64,000 nt of DNA, taken from contig NC_088296.1 of NCBI RefSeq assembly GCF_032854445.1, positions 24,003,604-24,067,603 on the forward strand, written 5' to 3'. Position 1 is the first letter of the stretch. Every line of letters begins with the position of its first letter. The DNA is from Liolophura sinensis. Taxonomy: Eukaryota; Mollusca; Polyplacophora; Chitonida; Chitonidae. Both the position numbers and the translations under genes were made by a program. This document shows, piece by piece, positions 11,801-23,800 of this stretch. The notes under the pieces were generated by a model. That model ran no database searches and was not told the origin of the DNA. It saw only the letters and a program-made list of their open reading frames with translations.

Positions 11801-14800
11801 GCACTCCCTGTAGTTTGTCCATGTGTGCACTCCCTGTAGTTTATCCATGTGTGCACTCCCAGCAGTTTGTCCATGTGTGCACTCCCTGTAGTTTGTCCAT
11901 GTGTGCACTCCCTGTAGTTTGTCCATGTGTGTACTCCCTGTAGTTTGTCCATGTGTGCACTCCCTGTAGTTTGTCCATGTGTGCACTCCCTGCAGTTTGT
12001 CCATGTGTGCACTCCCTGTAGTTTGTCCATGTGTGCACTCCCTGCAGTTTGTCCATGTGTGCACTCCCTGTAGTTTGTCCATGTGTGCACTCCCTGTAGT
12101 TTATCCATGTGTGCACTCCCAGCAGTTTGTCCATGTGTGCACTCCCTGTAGTTTGTCCATGTGTGCACTCCCTGTAGTTTGTCCATGTGTGCACTCCCTG
12201 TAGTTTGTCCATGTGTGCACTCCCTGCAGTTTGTCAATGTGTGCACTCCCTGTAGTTTGTCCATGTGTGCACTTCCTGTAGTTTGTCCATGTGTGCACTT
12301 CCTGTAGTTTGTCCACGTGTGCACTTCCTGTAGTTTGTCCACGTGTGCACTCCCTGTAGTTTGTCCACGTGTACACTCCCTGTAGTTTGTCCATGTGTGC
12401 ACTCCCTGCAGTTTGTCCATGTGTGCACTCCCTGCAGTTTGTCCATGTGTGCACTCCCTGTAGTTTGTCCATGTGTGCACTCCCTGTAGTTTGTCCACGT
12501 GTGCACTCCCTGTAGTTTGTCCACGTGTGCACTTCCTGTAGTTTGTCCATGTGTGCACTCCCTGTAGTTTGTCCATGTGTGCACTTCCTGTAGTTTGTCC
12601 ATGTGTGCACTTCCTGTAGTTTGTCCACGTGTGCACTCCCTGCAGTTTGACAGGCTACTTGAAGCGATGTTACGTAGAACGGATTATAAGCATTTCTATT
12701 TTGAGCTCTTTAAAACAAGGGGGTCACTAAACATTTGACCCCTGACTATATGAATATCCATGCACCTGAAATTTCAAACCATGAATATTTTTGTGTTTTA
12801 TGTTAAATTTGATGTTTGAATTCCATTTGATATTGTTTCTGTGACTTCAAAACCATGTTGATTTTCTGGATCAGGCGGATCCATACAACACTTTCACTAC
12901 CACATTCAGCCATATTTCTGTTCAATTTCCCACCAGAAATCATCATAATAAATTAGTAATAGTCAAGTGAGATTTTATAGATTGACAGAGGCATTACTTA
13001 TGGATAACAACTCCTGGATTTAATTGTGATGGTGACGTTTTTTTTTTTAGGTTCTTACATCGTTATCAAACCGTGTAACGATGATAACGATGTAAGAACC
13101 TACATCGAGACGTCACCAACACAAATCCAGGAGTTGTTATCCATAGGTAATGCCTCTGTCAATCTACACCATCCCAATTCCTAAATGCCTCTGGAAGAAG
13201 CCAAGTGAGATTTTGATTGGCTGTTTCTGTGATTAAGTCCACCAATCAGGATGAATGAATGTCACTCCGTGTCACTTCAGCAGTATGGCGGCCATATCCA
13301 GTCCTCATGGGCATTGCAGTGCATTTATTATGTATGTGCAGATATGGAATCGTGATAAAAGTGAATGTGGCATACTTTTCTGAATTTATGTACTCCTGCC
13401 GTCATAAAAGTGAATTGAAGTCTTTGCTAAGATACAGCAAATGCTGATTGAGTGCAACAGTTTGCAGGACGGATTATCGCTTAATAAGGCCACTGTAGCA
13501 ATACGCCAGCCATATCCAATCTCCTAGCACATTACAGTAGTTTTATGTATGTATAGATGTGGAATCGTGGAAAAGAAAAGAGAACGTGGCATATTTTTCT
13601 CTCTTTATGTGCTTTTGTCAGCGTATAAGTTCAGTTCTTGGGTGTGATACATCACATGCTAATGAACGAATGGAAAGTGAATTGAAACGTATTAACCTTG
13701 TGTAAAATGTTTACATAAATTCTACATTTGTTCAGCTGTAAATGAATACATATATTATGTCAACGTAAATGTGGAAAGATTAAGAAGTATCAACCAGTTT
13801 GACTAATGCATGTCTGAGTGGATTAGTTCATTTAATTCTAGGGGGTGAACAGCTTTCTATACATTCACTGCATTTTCTTTTTCTTCTCTTTAATTTCTTA
13901 ACAAAAGCATCACTTTGACTATGTAATATTTTCTCTCTGTTAACCTAATTCTTGAATATTGGTAATTGTGTGTTACATGAACTTTGTGAGATGCAAAAGC
14001 TAAAGTTTACTTTTGCGGTTGTCATTTTCTGTTGCCATGATATCGCCATGGTTTTTATCTACAGCTGGTGAAAGTGAAGCAACCCAGTGATGGAAGAACC
14101 CATTCTCTGAATTAAGGGGTCAGAGGAATGGCCACCCCATTTTGATCAATGGGTGTGATACCTTCAAGAAGCCTTCCTGATGCATCGTGGGTAATTAAAT
14201 CAGGCGGTCATCTATTCATCACCTATGGATTTGTACTGTTTTTTTTGTTGTCATTGTTAAGACAAATTCCCAACTAACAAATTAAAAGCAAATTAATTTC
14301 CCCGTTTTTCATGTTCAGATTTCAGAATTAGGATTTTATCGAAGACGGGATCACGTTTTCGGTGGCATCAGACTTGTGGATCGAATGCGGCAGAAGCGTT
14401 TGGTTCATTTTCAACCCGTAGTGATTTGTATTTCTTTTAACCAATCACAGCTCAGGGAGACAAAAATGGCAAAGGTCAAGCTTCCCAAATATGGCAGAGA
14501 TATTTGGGGATGCGTTTTCACTTTCAGGGGCCTCACCAAGCATGGCTGAAGTGTTTGGTGATGTATTTTTTTTTTTTTCACATCATTCACTGTGCCGTTA
14601 TTTAGATATTTAATTTCAGGCAAGATACCAAATATGGCAGAATTATTTGGTGACTGGCAACTGTTCACACATATCTCCTTTTTCAAGTACGGCTGAAGTA
14701 TTTGTGGGAGACGTGAAAATTTGTCACAGAAAATCTGAAGGAATGGTAGAAAAAAAAAATTAATTGAGGTTGAAGTTGTGATCCACATATTTTGGCCATA

Positions 14801-17800
14801 TTTACGATTTTTTGTGGATATTTATCTTTCAGAAAGAAAAGTTTACAATAATACGATTTACTATTTATTAATATCCTTTAGTCAGGCCTTAAACCCTAAT
14901 CAAATAAATAAATAAATCATGTGTTATTTTACCTTGATAAAGGCAGAAAGCTTTTTTAATGCTAGGTCAATGTATTTCGCTCTTTGAATATTTTGTAACA
15001 GTGTTTAAAGAAAGATTGATTAAATGTGGCCAAAATATGTGGATTTTAGCAGAGTAGTGTTAATATGCTCTCTGTTAAATATGGCAGAAATATTTTCAGA
15101 GAGTTGTTTCAAATTTCAGGGGGCTCCCACCAGATATGGCAGATATATTTGGTGCTTATCATTATTTGTCCTAGACAGTAATCTGTAATTTATTCTCCAA
15201 GCCATTCATAATTTAAAAAAAAAGACATATCAGAAAAAAATGGTAATGACTGTTATAAGTTTACTGGTTTCTCCGACTTGAGTTTGGTGCCACAATCAGA
15301 CTTGTCATATTTTCTTTCGGACAGGTATTTAAGGTCGTTATGAATTATAGGGATTTAACCTTAAAGCTTGTGTGTGATTTCTATCGTTCTATCTGAGAAT
15401 TCCTGCAATATTCTTGCGTGATTGAACATGTCCCAACTCTTCTAATTGTGTGTCGCTACTAATGTGTCAGTTCTAATTCCTTTGGTGTGAGAAAATTAAT
15501 TTGGAATATCTGTAGTCCTCTGTCAGTTTTGCCACATTGGGCTAAAATGTGAAAATATTGAATCATTTTTGAAAAGAAAATTCAACAGAAGATTGCTGAC
15601 ATATTGTGTTCGACATAAAAATTCGTCAGTGACCAAATCAGCCAATTTCGTGGATTTTAAGAGTTCTATCTATGTTAGAAAGTTGTTTTGAAGTTTGTTT
15701 GAAAGGGGGGGAGATATCTGTATCTGGACAAATTTAAGTTTCAACAGCAAAAGTAATAATTTGAGACTTTTATTCACCTTTAAAATGTCAAAAGGCCTCT
15801 AACTAATGTTCTGAGAAGTCCATTAACTAATGGGCAATAGGCTTCCAATTTTTGTGTGAAGTCCTTTTACTAATGGGCAATAGGCTTCCAGTTTTTGTGT
15901 GAAGTCCATTTACTAATGGGCAGTGGACTTTTGGTGGTGCGCAATTTCTAGTACATTAATTTGGTTAATAAACCACTGTAAATTAGTTTGAAATTTTTTC
16001 AGATTTTGTGGCGAGAAACTGCTATCAGTCTTTGGAAATCAAAATCTTACATTGTAGACACACAACATTGAATCGGTTTCAATCAGATTTAACTGGGTGC
16101 AGATTGAATGAGGATTATGGACTTTCCAAATTAATGAAGATTTGCCGATTGAATAAGCTTCTCTTTAGTCTCGTGAAAACGTTAATTTGAAAGACTTACA
16201 CTTTACTGCTAGAGCTTTACTGTTGATTAAGTATACTTATGTCCAGTAACTGCTTTTGTGTAGTTCTGAAATTTTGAAACTGGTTGAAATGGTTGAAAAG
16301 TAAACCAAAAGAAACGATTCTGATTTAAGATAAATAAAAATATCCTCGTGTTAAATTCATGAATGGCAAAGTTTGTTCTAATTTACTTTCAGGGACGTCC
16401 AACAGATTTGATCTGCCATTAATGACATTGGCTTATTGAAAATAAATTAATAACAAGCATATCTTTTTTTTTCCTCTCTCGACATTTCAAATTTCCAGAA
16501 AAAATGGCTTCCTGTTAAATTGTGTGATTGGTCTAGGCGCGGGGATTCTGATGTTGACGAGTCGCTATGCCGACTCCTACGAGATGATTATTATTGGACG
16601 ACTACTCATTGGCATCAACTGCGGTAAGTCTGACATCTACAGTGAGAGTAATAAGGTCCCAAGCTGGAGGAGATGTTTTCTAAGGGTATCCATGTTGCTT
16701 GTCTGTAGCCTGCTGAGAGAATGTCTCTGGTTAGTTTGTGGTGGACTTGTGGTGGGCCTGTGCGCGGCGTGTGGTGGACCAATGGTTTACCTTTGGTGGA
16801 CCTGTGGTGGACCTGTGGTTTGCTTGTGGTGGATCTGTGGTTTGCCTGTGGGGGACATTGGTTTGCCTTTGGTGGATGTATAGTTTGGCTGTGATGGACC
16901 TGTGATTTGCCAGTTAGACCTGTTGTTTGCCTGTGGTAGACCTGTGGTTTTTCTGAGGTGGGCCTGTGGTTTGCCTGTGGTGGACCTATGGTTTGCCTTT
17001 GGTGGGCTTGTGGTTTGCCTGTGGTGGACCTGTGGTTTGCCTGTGGTGGACCTATGGTTTGCCTTTGATGGACCTGTGGTTTGTTTGTGGTGGACCTGTG
17101 GTTTGCCTGTGTTGGATCTGTGGTTTGCCTGAGTTAGACCTGTAGTTTGCCTTTGGTGGACCTGTGGTGGGCATTTCGTGGGCCTGTGGTGGGCATTTTG
17201 TGGGCTTGTTGTGGACATTTCGTGAACCTGTGGTGGCCGTTCATGGACGTGTGGTGAGAATCTCATGGGCTTGCACAAATATTGAAGTGAATCATTGAAA
17301 GATACAGCAAATACTAATCATAAATAAATCCAGCAGTAGGAAAATATGTTTTCATATATTTGGTTGTTGTGTAACACCATAGACGACAATTTCTCACTTA
17401 CATATATAGTGGCCATCAGTATTATGCATTGTCAGGAAACATTGGTGATCAGGGTAAACAATCAACATTTGGCAAGTTTCTAACGATATTTCCCACATAA
17501 GTGTGAGAGAGGTTGAGAACGTGAGTACATGTAGTTTATATGGGCTTGCTGTACTAGTATGAAGACATGCTGACACTTATTACTGTCACATGTTACTGTC
17601 ACTTTTGGTTGGAGCTGAAGAACAGAGCACAGTTTCGCAAAGATAATCCCACATAAACGACAATGGTACGGTAATTGCGACGAACAAAATATCTTACAAC
17701 AAATGTACAATAAAAAAATTGTTGTAGGCTGCTTTGTGAAGCTGGGCTTTCATTCATTCATGTATTGGATTAGAGTTATTTAAATAACATACATTCGGAG

Positions 17801-20800
17801 AAGGTCTGCCAGCAACCTGTGAATGGTAGTGGGTTTCCCCCGGGCTCTGCCTGGTATCCACCCACCATAATGCTGGCCACCATCGTATAAGTGAAATATT
17901 CTCAGGAACGGCGTAAAACACCAATCAAATAAGTAAATGAATACCATAGACATTCGCTCTAAAGCGATTAAAGTCTTCATGAAACATAGCTATAAAATGG
18001 TGATTGTGGAAATGTACAGTTTTCGAACCAATGAAAAAAAAAAAACAACACAGTTTTCAAATTCGGTTTGCATATTTGCCATCTTGTAATCACAATGACC
18101 AGTCATGCATATTTTTCGTCAGTATGTTTTTTTTAGGCGACACAGTTTTAGTTTTTTACGGGCAAGCCTACACTAGAAATCCCCATAATGCAATAAAAAT
18201 AAAACTGACAATTCACTTTTTATTTTCTCTGATCCTTAGGTTTTTATGAATTTGCTGTTTTTTAAGGCTTTCGGATCATGTAAATATATCTTGAACAGAA
18301 AGAATTGCTGGGACAGTCCATATTTTCTGCAAATTAGATGAATTTCAAGTTTTATTTTTATTTTTTATACCCTCCTATGACATAAAAAAATGATTTTTAT
18401 TCTGTCCATAAAACAGGAGTTTTAATTGGTGTGGCCTTACCCTTGAAAGCCTTAATCTTGTACTCTATGATGAAGGTTGAAAACTTGAACTTCACATTGC
18501 ATGAATCTTCAATAATGGCCATACATGAACCAGTAGGAATCGGATTCAAGCATCTTACCTTAGTCCTCTGTAGGAAGGATGACACATTAGATCACTTAGC
18601 CAGAAAGGACCCTCCATGAGTGCAGAACAGTGATTTTATTCCAGCTGACTTGTCTTCTATTTGCAGGCTTGTACACAGGACTTACCCCCATTTACCTGTC
18701 AGAAATAGCCCAGGCTAACATCAGAGGTGCACTGGGCACGCTCAATCAGCTTGGTGTTACAGTGGGAATCCTCGGCTCGCAGATTGTCGGTTTCCCAGAA
18801 GTACTTGGGAGTGAAAGTGGATGGCATATCTTATTAGGTGAGGGGAGACAACTTTTGGACATCAACAGGAAGGCTCAGTTAAACGACTGAAAAACAGTAA
18901 AACTCTTATTTGACATGAAATCAACCATTTTATTTACTTGAGCAGAAAGCTGCTTGTTTTTCTGTCTTATATTTCATTTCATATCTTTTCATCTAGATGA
19001 TAGCATCTTGAAGCCATAATTTTAGACTGACCACTTCGGTGGCCTGATTGTTAGAGCGTGCGTCTTAAGAGTCGCATAACTTAAAGCATAGATCCATATG
19101 TACCATATTGTTGCTTGTAGATTGTCATTGTACGTATGCTCTCTGGTAACTGAGTTAAATTCTGATACGTCACCCTACTGGCTTGACCAACTGTGCAAGC
19201 CAGTGATAATTTGGAGTTCTGTGAAGAGTATGCTTTTACTCTGTTCCCCTTGCCTTTTTGTTCTCCCCCTCCAGGGCTCGCCATCATTCCGTGCGCCGTA
19301 CAGGTCTTGACCATGCCATTCTGCCCAGACAGTCCCCGCTATTTACTCATCACCAAACGACGAGAGGAGGCAGCAACAAAGGGTGAGTTGTCTCCCCTTG
19401 GCACAGTCCATCGCTGACTGCTCCACTGTGACTCTGTGATGGCTCCGTCAAACTTAATGTGTCATTATTGTTGGCCTCGATGTAACCAGGTAGCAACCTG
19501 CAGGTGATCGTAGATGATAAACTAGAGGTACATGTGTGATATGTAATCTTTTGATGTCCATAGATTCAGCTGTTTTGGAGAAGTACTGGTATCTTCTTAT
19601 AGGCTGTTCATTAAAATACAACATGGCTGCCAAGTCATGTGACTGAATCACTCCAGAAGTTATGGGGCACACTTTCAAACCCTTCACTGATACATACTTG
19701 AGTTTCGTGAATTTCTGCCTGACCAGAAAAACACGATACGTTTATTGACGTGAATAATAATAATAGTCCTAACAGACAAAACTGAAAGCTTAAAACCCTA
19801 GTTCCTTTCGCTTTCATATTAATGATAGCCTTGACAGCTTTTTTTTTCAATAGCTTACTTTCACTTTCATTTTGATAGCCTTGCGAGCTCTACGTGGTGA
19901 AGCGGATGTGACAGCTGACTTGGATGAAATCAAGAATGAGGACAAGGCTCAGCATCAGGAAGCCAAGGTTTGGAACTGTTCACTACTCTGCATGTGTTCT
20001 ATATTTCTATGCCAACTTTGACAGAATTGTTTATAAGTTGGACTTTGCTATATTTATTTATTTATTTGATTGGTGTTTTACGCCATACTCAAGAATATTT
20101 CACTTATAAGACATTGGCCAGCATTATTGTGGGAGGAAACCAGGCAGAGCCCGGGGGAAAAACCCACAGCTATCCACAGGTTGCTGGCAGATCTTCCCAC
20201 GTTCAGCCAGAAAGCCAGCATGAGCTGGACCTGATCTCTCAGTGACTGTATTGGGGAGAGGCTCCATTGTGTAAGTGCTGGCATGCACCTCGGCCTCGGA
20301 GGCCCAAGCTTTGCTAGAGGAGGTAGTTCAAGTATTATTAGGCCAGGTCCCTCCATATACTGGGTGGTATGTAATGTCTGATGTCTGTATTGTGACTGGG
20401 TGGTATGTAATGCCTGATATCTGTATACTGTGACTGGGTGGTGTGTATTTCCTGATGTCTGTATATTGTGTTTGGGTGGTGTGTAATTCCTGATGTCTGT
20501 ATATTGTGACTGTGTGGTGTGTAATGTCTGATGTCTGTATATTGTAACTGGGTGGTGCGTAATGTCTGATGTCTGTATATTGTGACTGGGTGGTGTGTAA
20601 TGTCTGATGTCTGTATATTGTGACTGGGTGGTGTGTAATGTCTGTTGTCAGTTTCCTTTTACAAAATTGTTGCTTTAAAGCACTGTTAAACCCCAATAAC
20701 TAAGTACCCTAATTCTTCAACGTTTTCAACCACGTCTGCAACCAATATTTTTAAACATTCTGAGAGGACTGTAGGGGTCAGAGAAATAATTCCCATAGTG

Positions 20801-23800
20801 TTATGAACCTTGCATCTTCAGAGTCACAAAGAAATAATTGTTAGCGTCGTTTTCTTAATAATTGTATGTATAACTTCCACTCCAAAAAGTGCTGTAGCGG
20901 TTGAAAAGATTCAAAATTTACAGTAACCAAAGCACACTGACACAGGAATACACACATAGTAGTGTTCTGCAGGTAGACAAAAATAGGTTTGCCTTGAAAT
21001 TATCATGTTTTTCTTTCTTTCTATGTTTTTTTTTCTCTAGGTGTCCATTGTAGGTTTGTTCAAGGCGAGTAATCTGAGATGGCCGCTGCTCATCAGCATC
21101 GTGATGCATTTGTCTCAGCAGTTTTCCGGGATCGTAGCGGTGAGAAGGGGAAAGAAAGTGGGGGGAAGGGGGGGTAGCGGTGAGAAGGGGACAGAAAGTG
21201 GGGGGATGGGGGGAGGGGGGTAGCGGTGAGAAGGGGACAGAAAGTGGGGGGAGGTGTGTGTGTTTGGTGCGGGCGGGGAGGGGTGGCGGGGAGCTTAATT
21301 TTGTCATGGCTGTGTGATAGTTGCAGATGTTTGCCTTTCAATCAATTAACACACAGATTGAAAACCAGAATTAACTCTGGACTATTTCCCAGCATTGTTC
21401 CCTCCCACCATAATGCTGGCCTCAATTGGATAAGTGAAATATTCCTGAGTACGGCGTAAAACACTAACCAACTCTGGAATAACTTCTCAAATTATGACTG
21501 TAGTTTTGCCAAAACTGCATCGATAAGGCAACCCACACGAAGATTAAAGAACGTAACTTTTTGTCTTTGTGATGTTGCATAACTGAGGTATCGCAGTTTG
21601 AAGTAAGCAAAATCACACCCTTTGAGGAAACGGACAGTTGTTATCAATTTCGATCAATCAGACATGAGGTATCTATAACCTAGAACACAGCTGTTTCTGC
21701 TTTCTTCACCCAAGCCCTTGTTCACCTTTTCTGGTTGCTTTAACATTGTGCATCCTTGAATCCCAGAAAAAAAATTGATTTATTTAATTATCAAGCACTT
21801 CAGAAAGTTTAGCTGTGGCAATTTAGGCAGGTTTACACCCCTAATCCCAAAGAACTCAGCTTATGTTATGTGTTGTCTTGTTTTTTTTAACCCGTGTGCC
21901 ATATTGGGTGATTTCCCCAGTGGCCAAAAGAGTGTTTTATACCCCTTATTGTCATAACGACCACAAGAACGGTGGCGTGAAATGAATCTGGAAAACTCCT
22001 TGTCAGCAGATGGGATTGAATCTTTACCTTTTGTGTCCGAGCAATTAATAGACAAGCATCTTAACCCACTCCTATGGAGTCTCTGTGGCTGTGGGGCTGG
22101 TGCACATTGACTCAGGAGTTGTCACTTACACAGTTGCTGGGAGTTGAAGTTCAAGTCATACTGGTTCCTCTCTGGTGGGAAGGTCTTGCAGCAACCTGCG
22201 GGTAGTTGTGGGTTTTTCGCAGAGTTACCCATTTCTTTGAAATATTCTTGAGTACAGCATAAAACACCAATCAAATATATAAAGAACACACCCCCTCCTA
22301 GTTGTATAGGAAAAGAGTGCTCATTTCTCCTTCAAACTTTCGAAATTCATTGAAATCTGTTGAAAGGTTGAATTTCAAGTCTTTGAAACTTCTTTAAGGA
22401 TTCATCAGCTTTGGGTGATACCAAGGTACAAGTACATGTACTTGATTTCTCAATGTTGCATGTAAATAGTACATTTCATTATGCTATAGTTGGACAGGTA
22501 AATAAGCTACCAAAATAGCATCCATTAATCTTATGGATACACATAGCTTATGCTGTACCGTGAGTGTCAGAAACAGGATGTGAAATGTTAGGAGAGTCTA
22601 TTACAAACTACTGCATGTATTAAGCTAAGGTTTTTTTTTTTTACATGTAGAGCAAAAACGAGAGGGTGTTCCAATGCTGATGTGCTGTTTGATTATTAAC
22701 TACAGTACCGTAAATAACAAAATTCATGACTGTGTGTATTATGAACTAGAATCGGTGCTCAGGTAGATGTTAGGTACTGTATGTATTGAGCTGAGATTTT
22801 ACATACAGTGTACATACATACGTAGTAAAATGTCATTGGGGGGAGGGGGAGGGGGGGTGTTCCATTGCTGATGCTCTAGGTACATATTACAACTTTATTA
22901 CTTGGCAGTACTGACGTTTTGCATTCTTATGTCTCCTACTGGCATTCTCTTTCATAGCCTGGCTACCAACTATAAGTTCTTTCACAGTTAAGAAAGAAGT
23001 ATTTAAAGAAGTTTACAATATGAGACTTACATTTTTCATTCCAGGTGTTTTATTACTCTGTGGGTTTGTTCGAGAGTGCGGGACTATCATCTAGCACGGC
23101 TTCATACGCCACCAGCGGTGTGGGGGCGGTCATGGTTGTCATGACGTTCATCACCATCCCGCTGATGGACCGCGTGGGAAGGCGTACTCTCCACCTCTCG
23201 GGTTTAGCCAGCATGTTCATCTTCAGCCTTCTCATCACCATCACTTTGGCTTTGAGAGTAAGTAACTATACAATAAAAGCAGTAGCGTGGGATTTGCTAT
23301 ATGTGCTTAAATTTCGGTAATTTTCAAGTGGCACATTCTGCTTGATTCTGATTGATTCATCTGCTATATTCGACAACTGATTAATTTTGTGAGAAGTTTG
23401 ATAAATTTATTATCAGGAAAATTTACTTGTTGGTTTAAAAAGTATCTTTAGGTGCTTCTCAATCAAGGGTTGATTCTTACACACCAGACTATAGGTGAAA
23501 TACTCCTGTAGTTGGCCTGAAATTGAGTCTGTAAGATTTTTATAGGCAGATAGAGTCAGTGAGTGAGTGTTTGGGGTTTAAAGTCGTACTTAACAATTTT
23601 TCAGTCATGTGACGAGGCAAATAGAACCCAGAGAATCAGCGAAATGTGTGAATTAGTTGTGAATGATATTTGCATTTTCAGGGGCAAACCAAGTTTATGA
23701 TACATTAATTTTGGTGCTGAGATTTTTGCATATTTTCCAACTGGATATTATCCTAACTTACAAGAAAACCTCAAAATACCTCCCTAAATAAAATACATCT

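Noticed and set aside
11659-12636. 325-codon minus-strand ORF and its companions
   Set aside because: It lies wholly in the 26-bp array; several frames on both strands are open for the same reason.
16787-17278. 163-codon proline/threonine-rich minus-strand ORF
   Set aside because: Translation of the degenerate 11/22-bp repeat after GLUT exon 4.
19028-19075. tRNA gene candidate
   Set aside because: Only a box-A-like half is present; no cloverleaf or box B.
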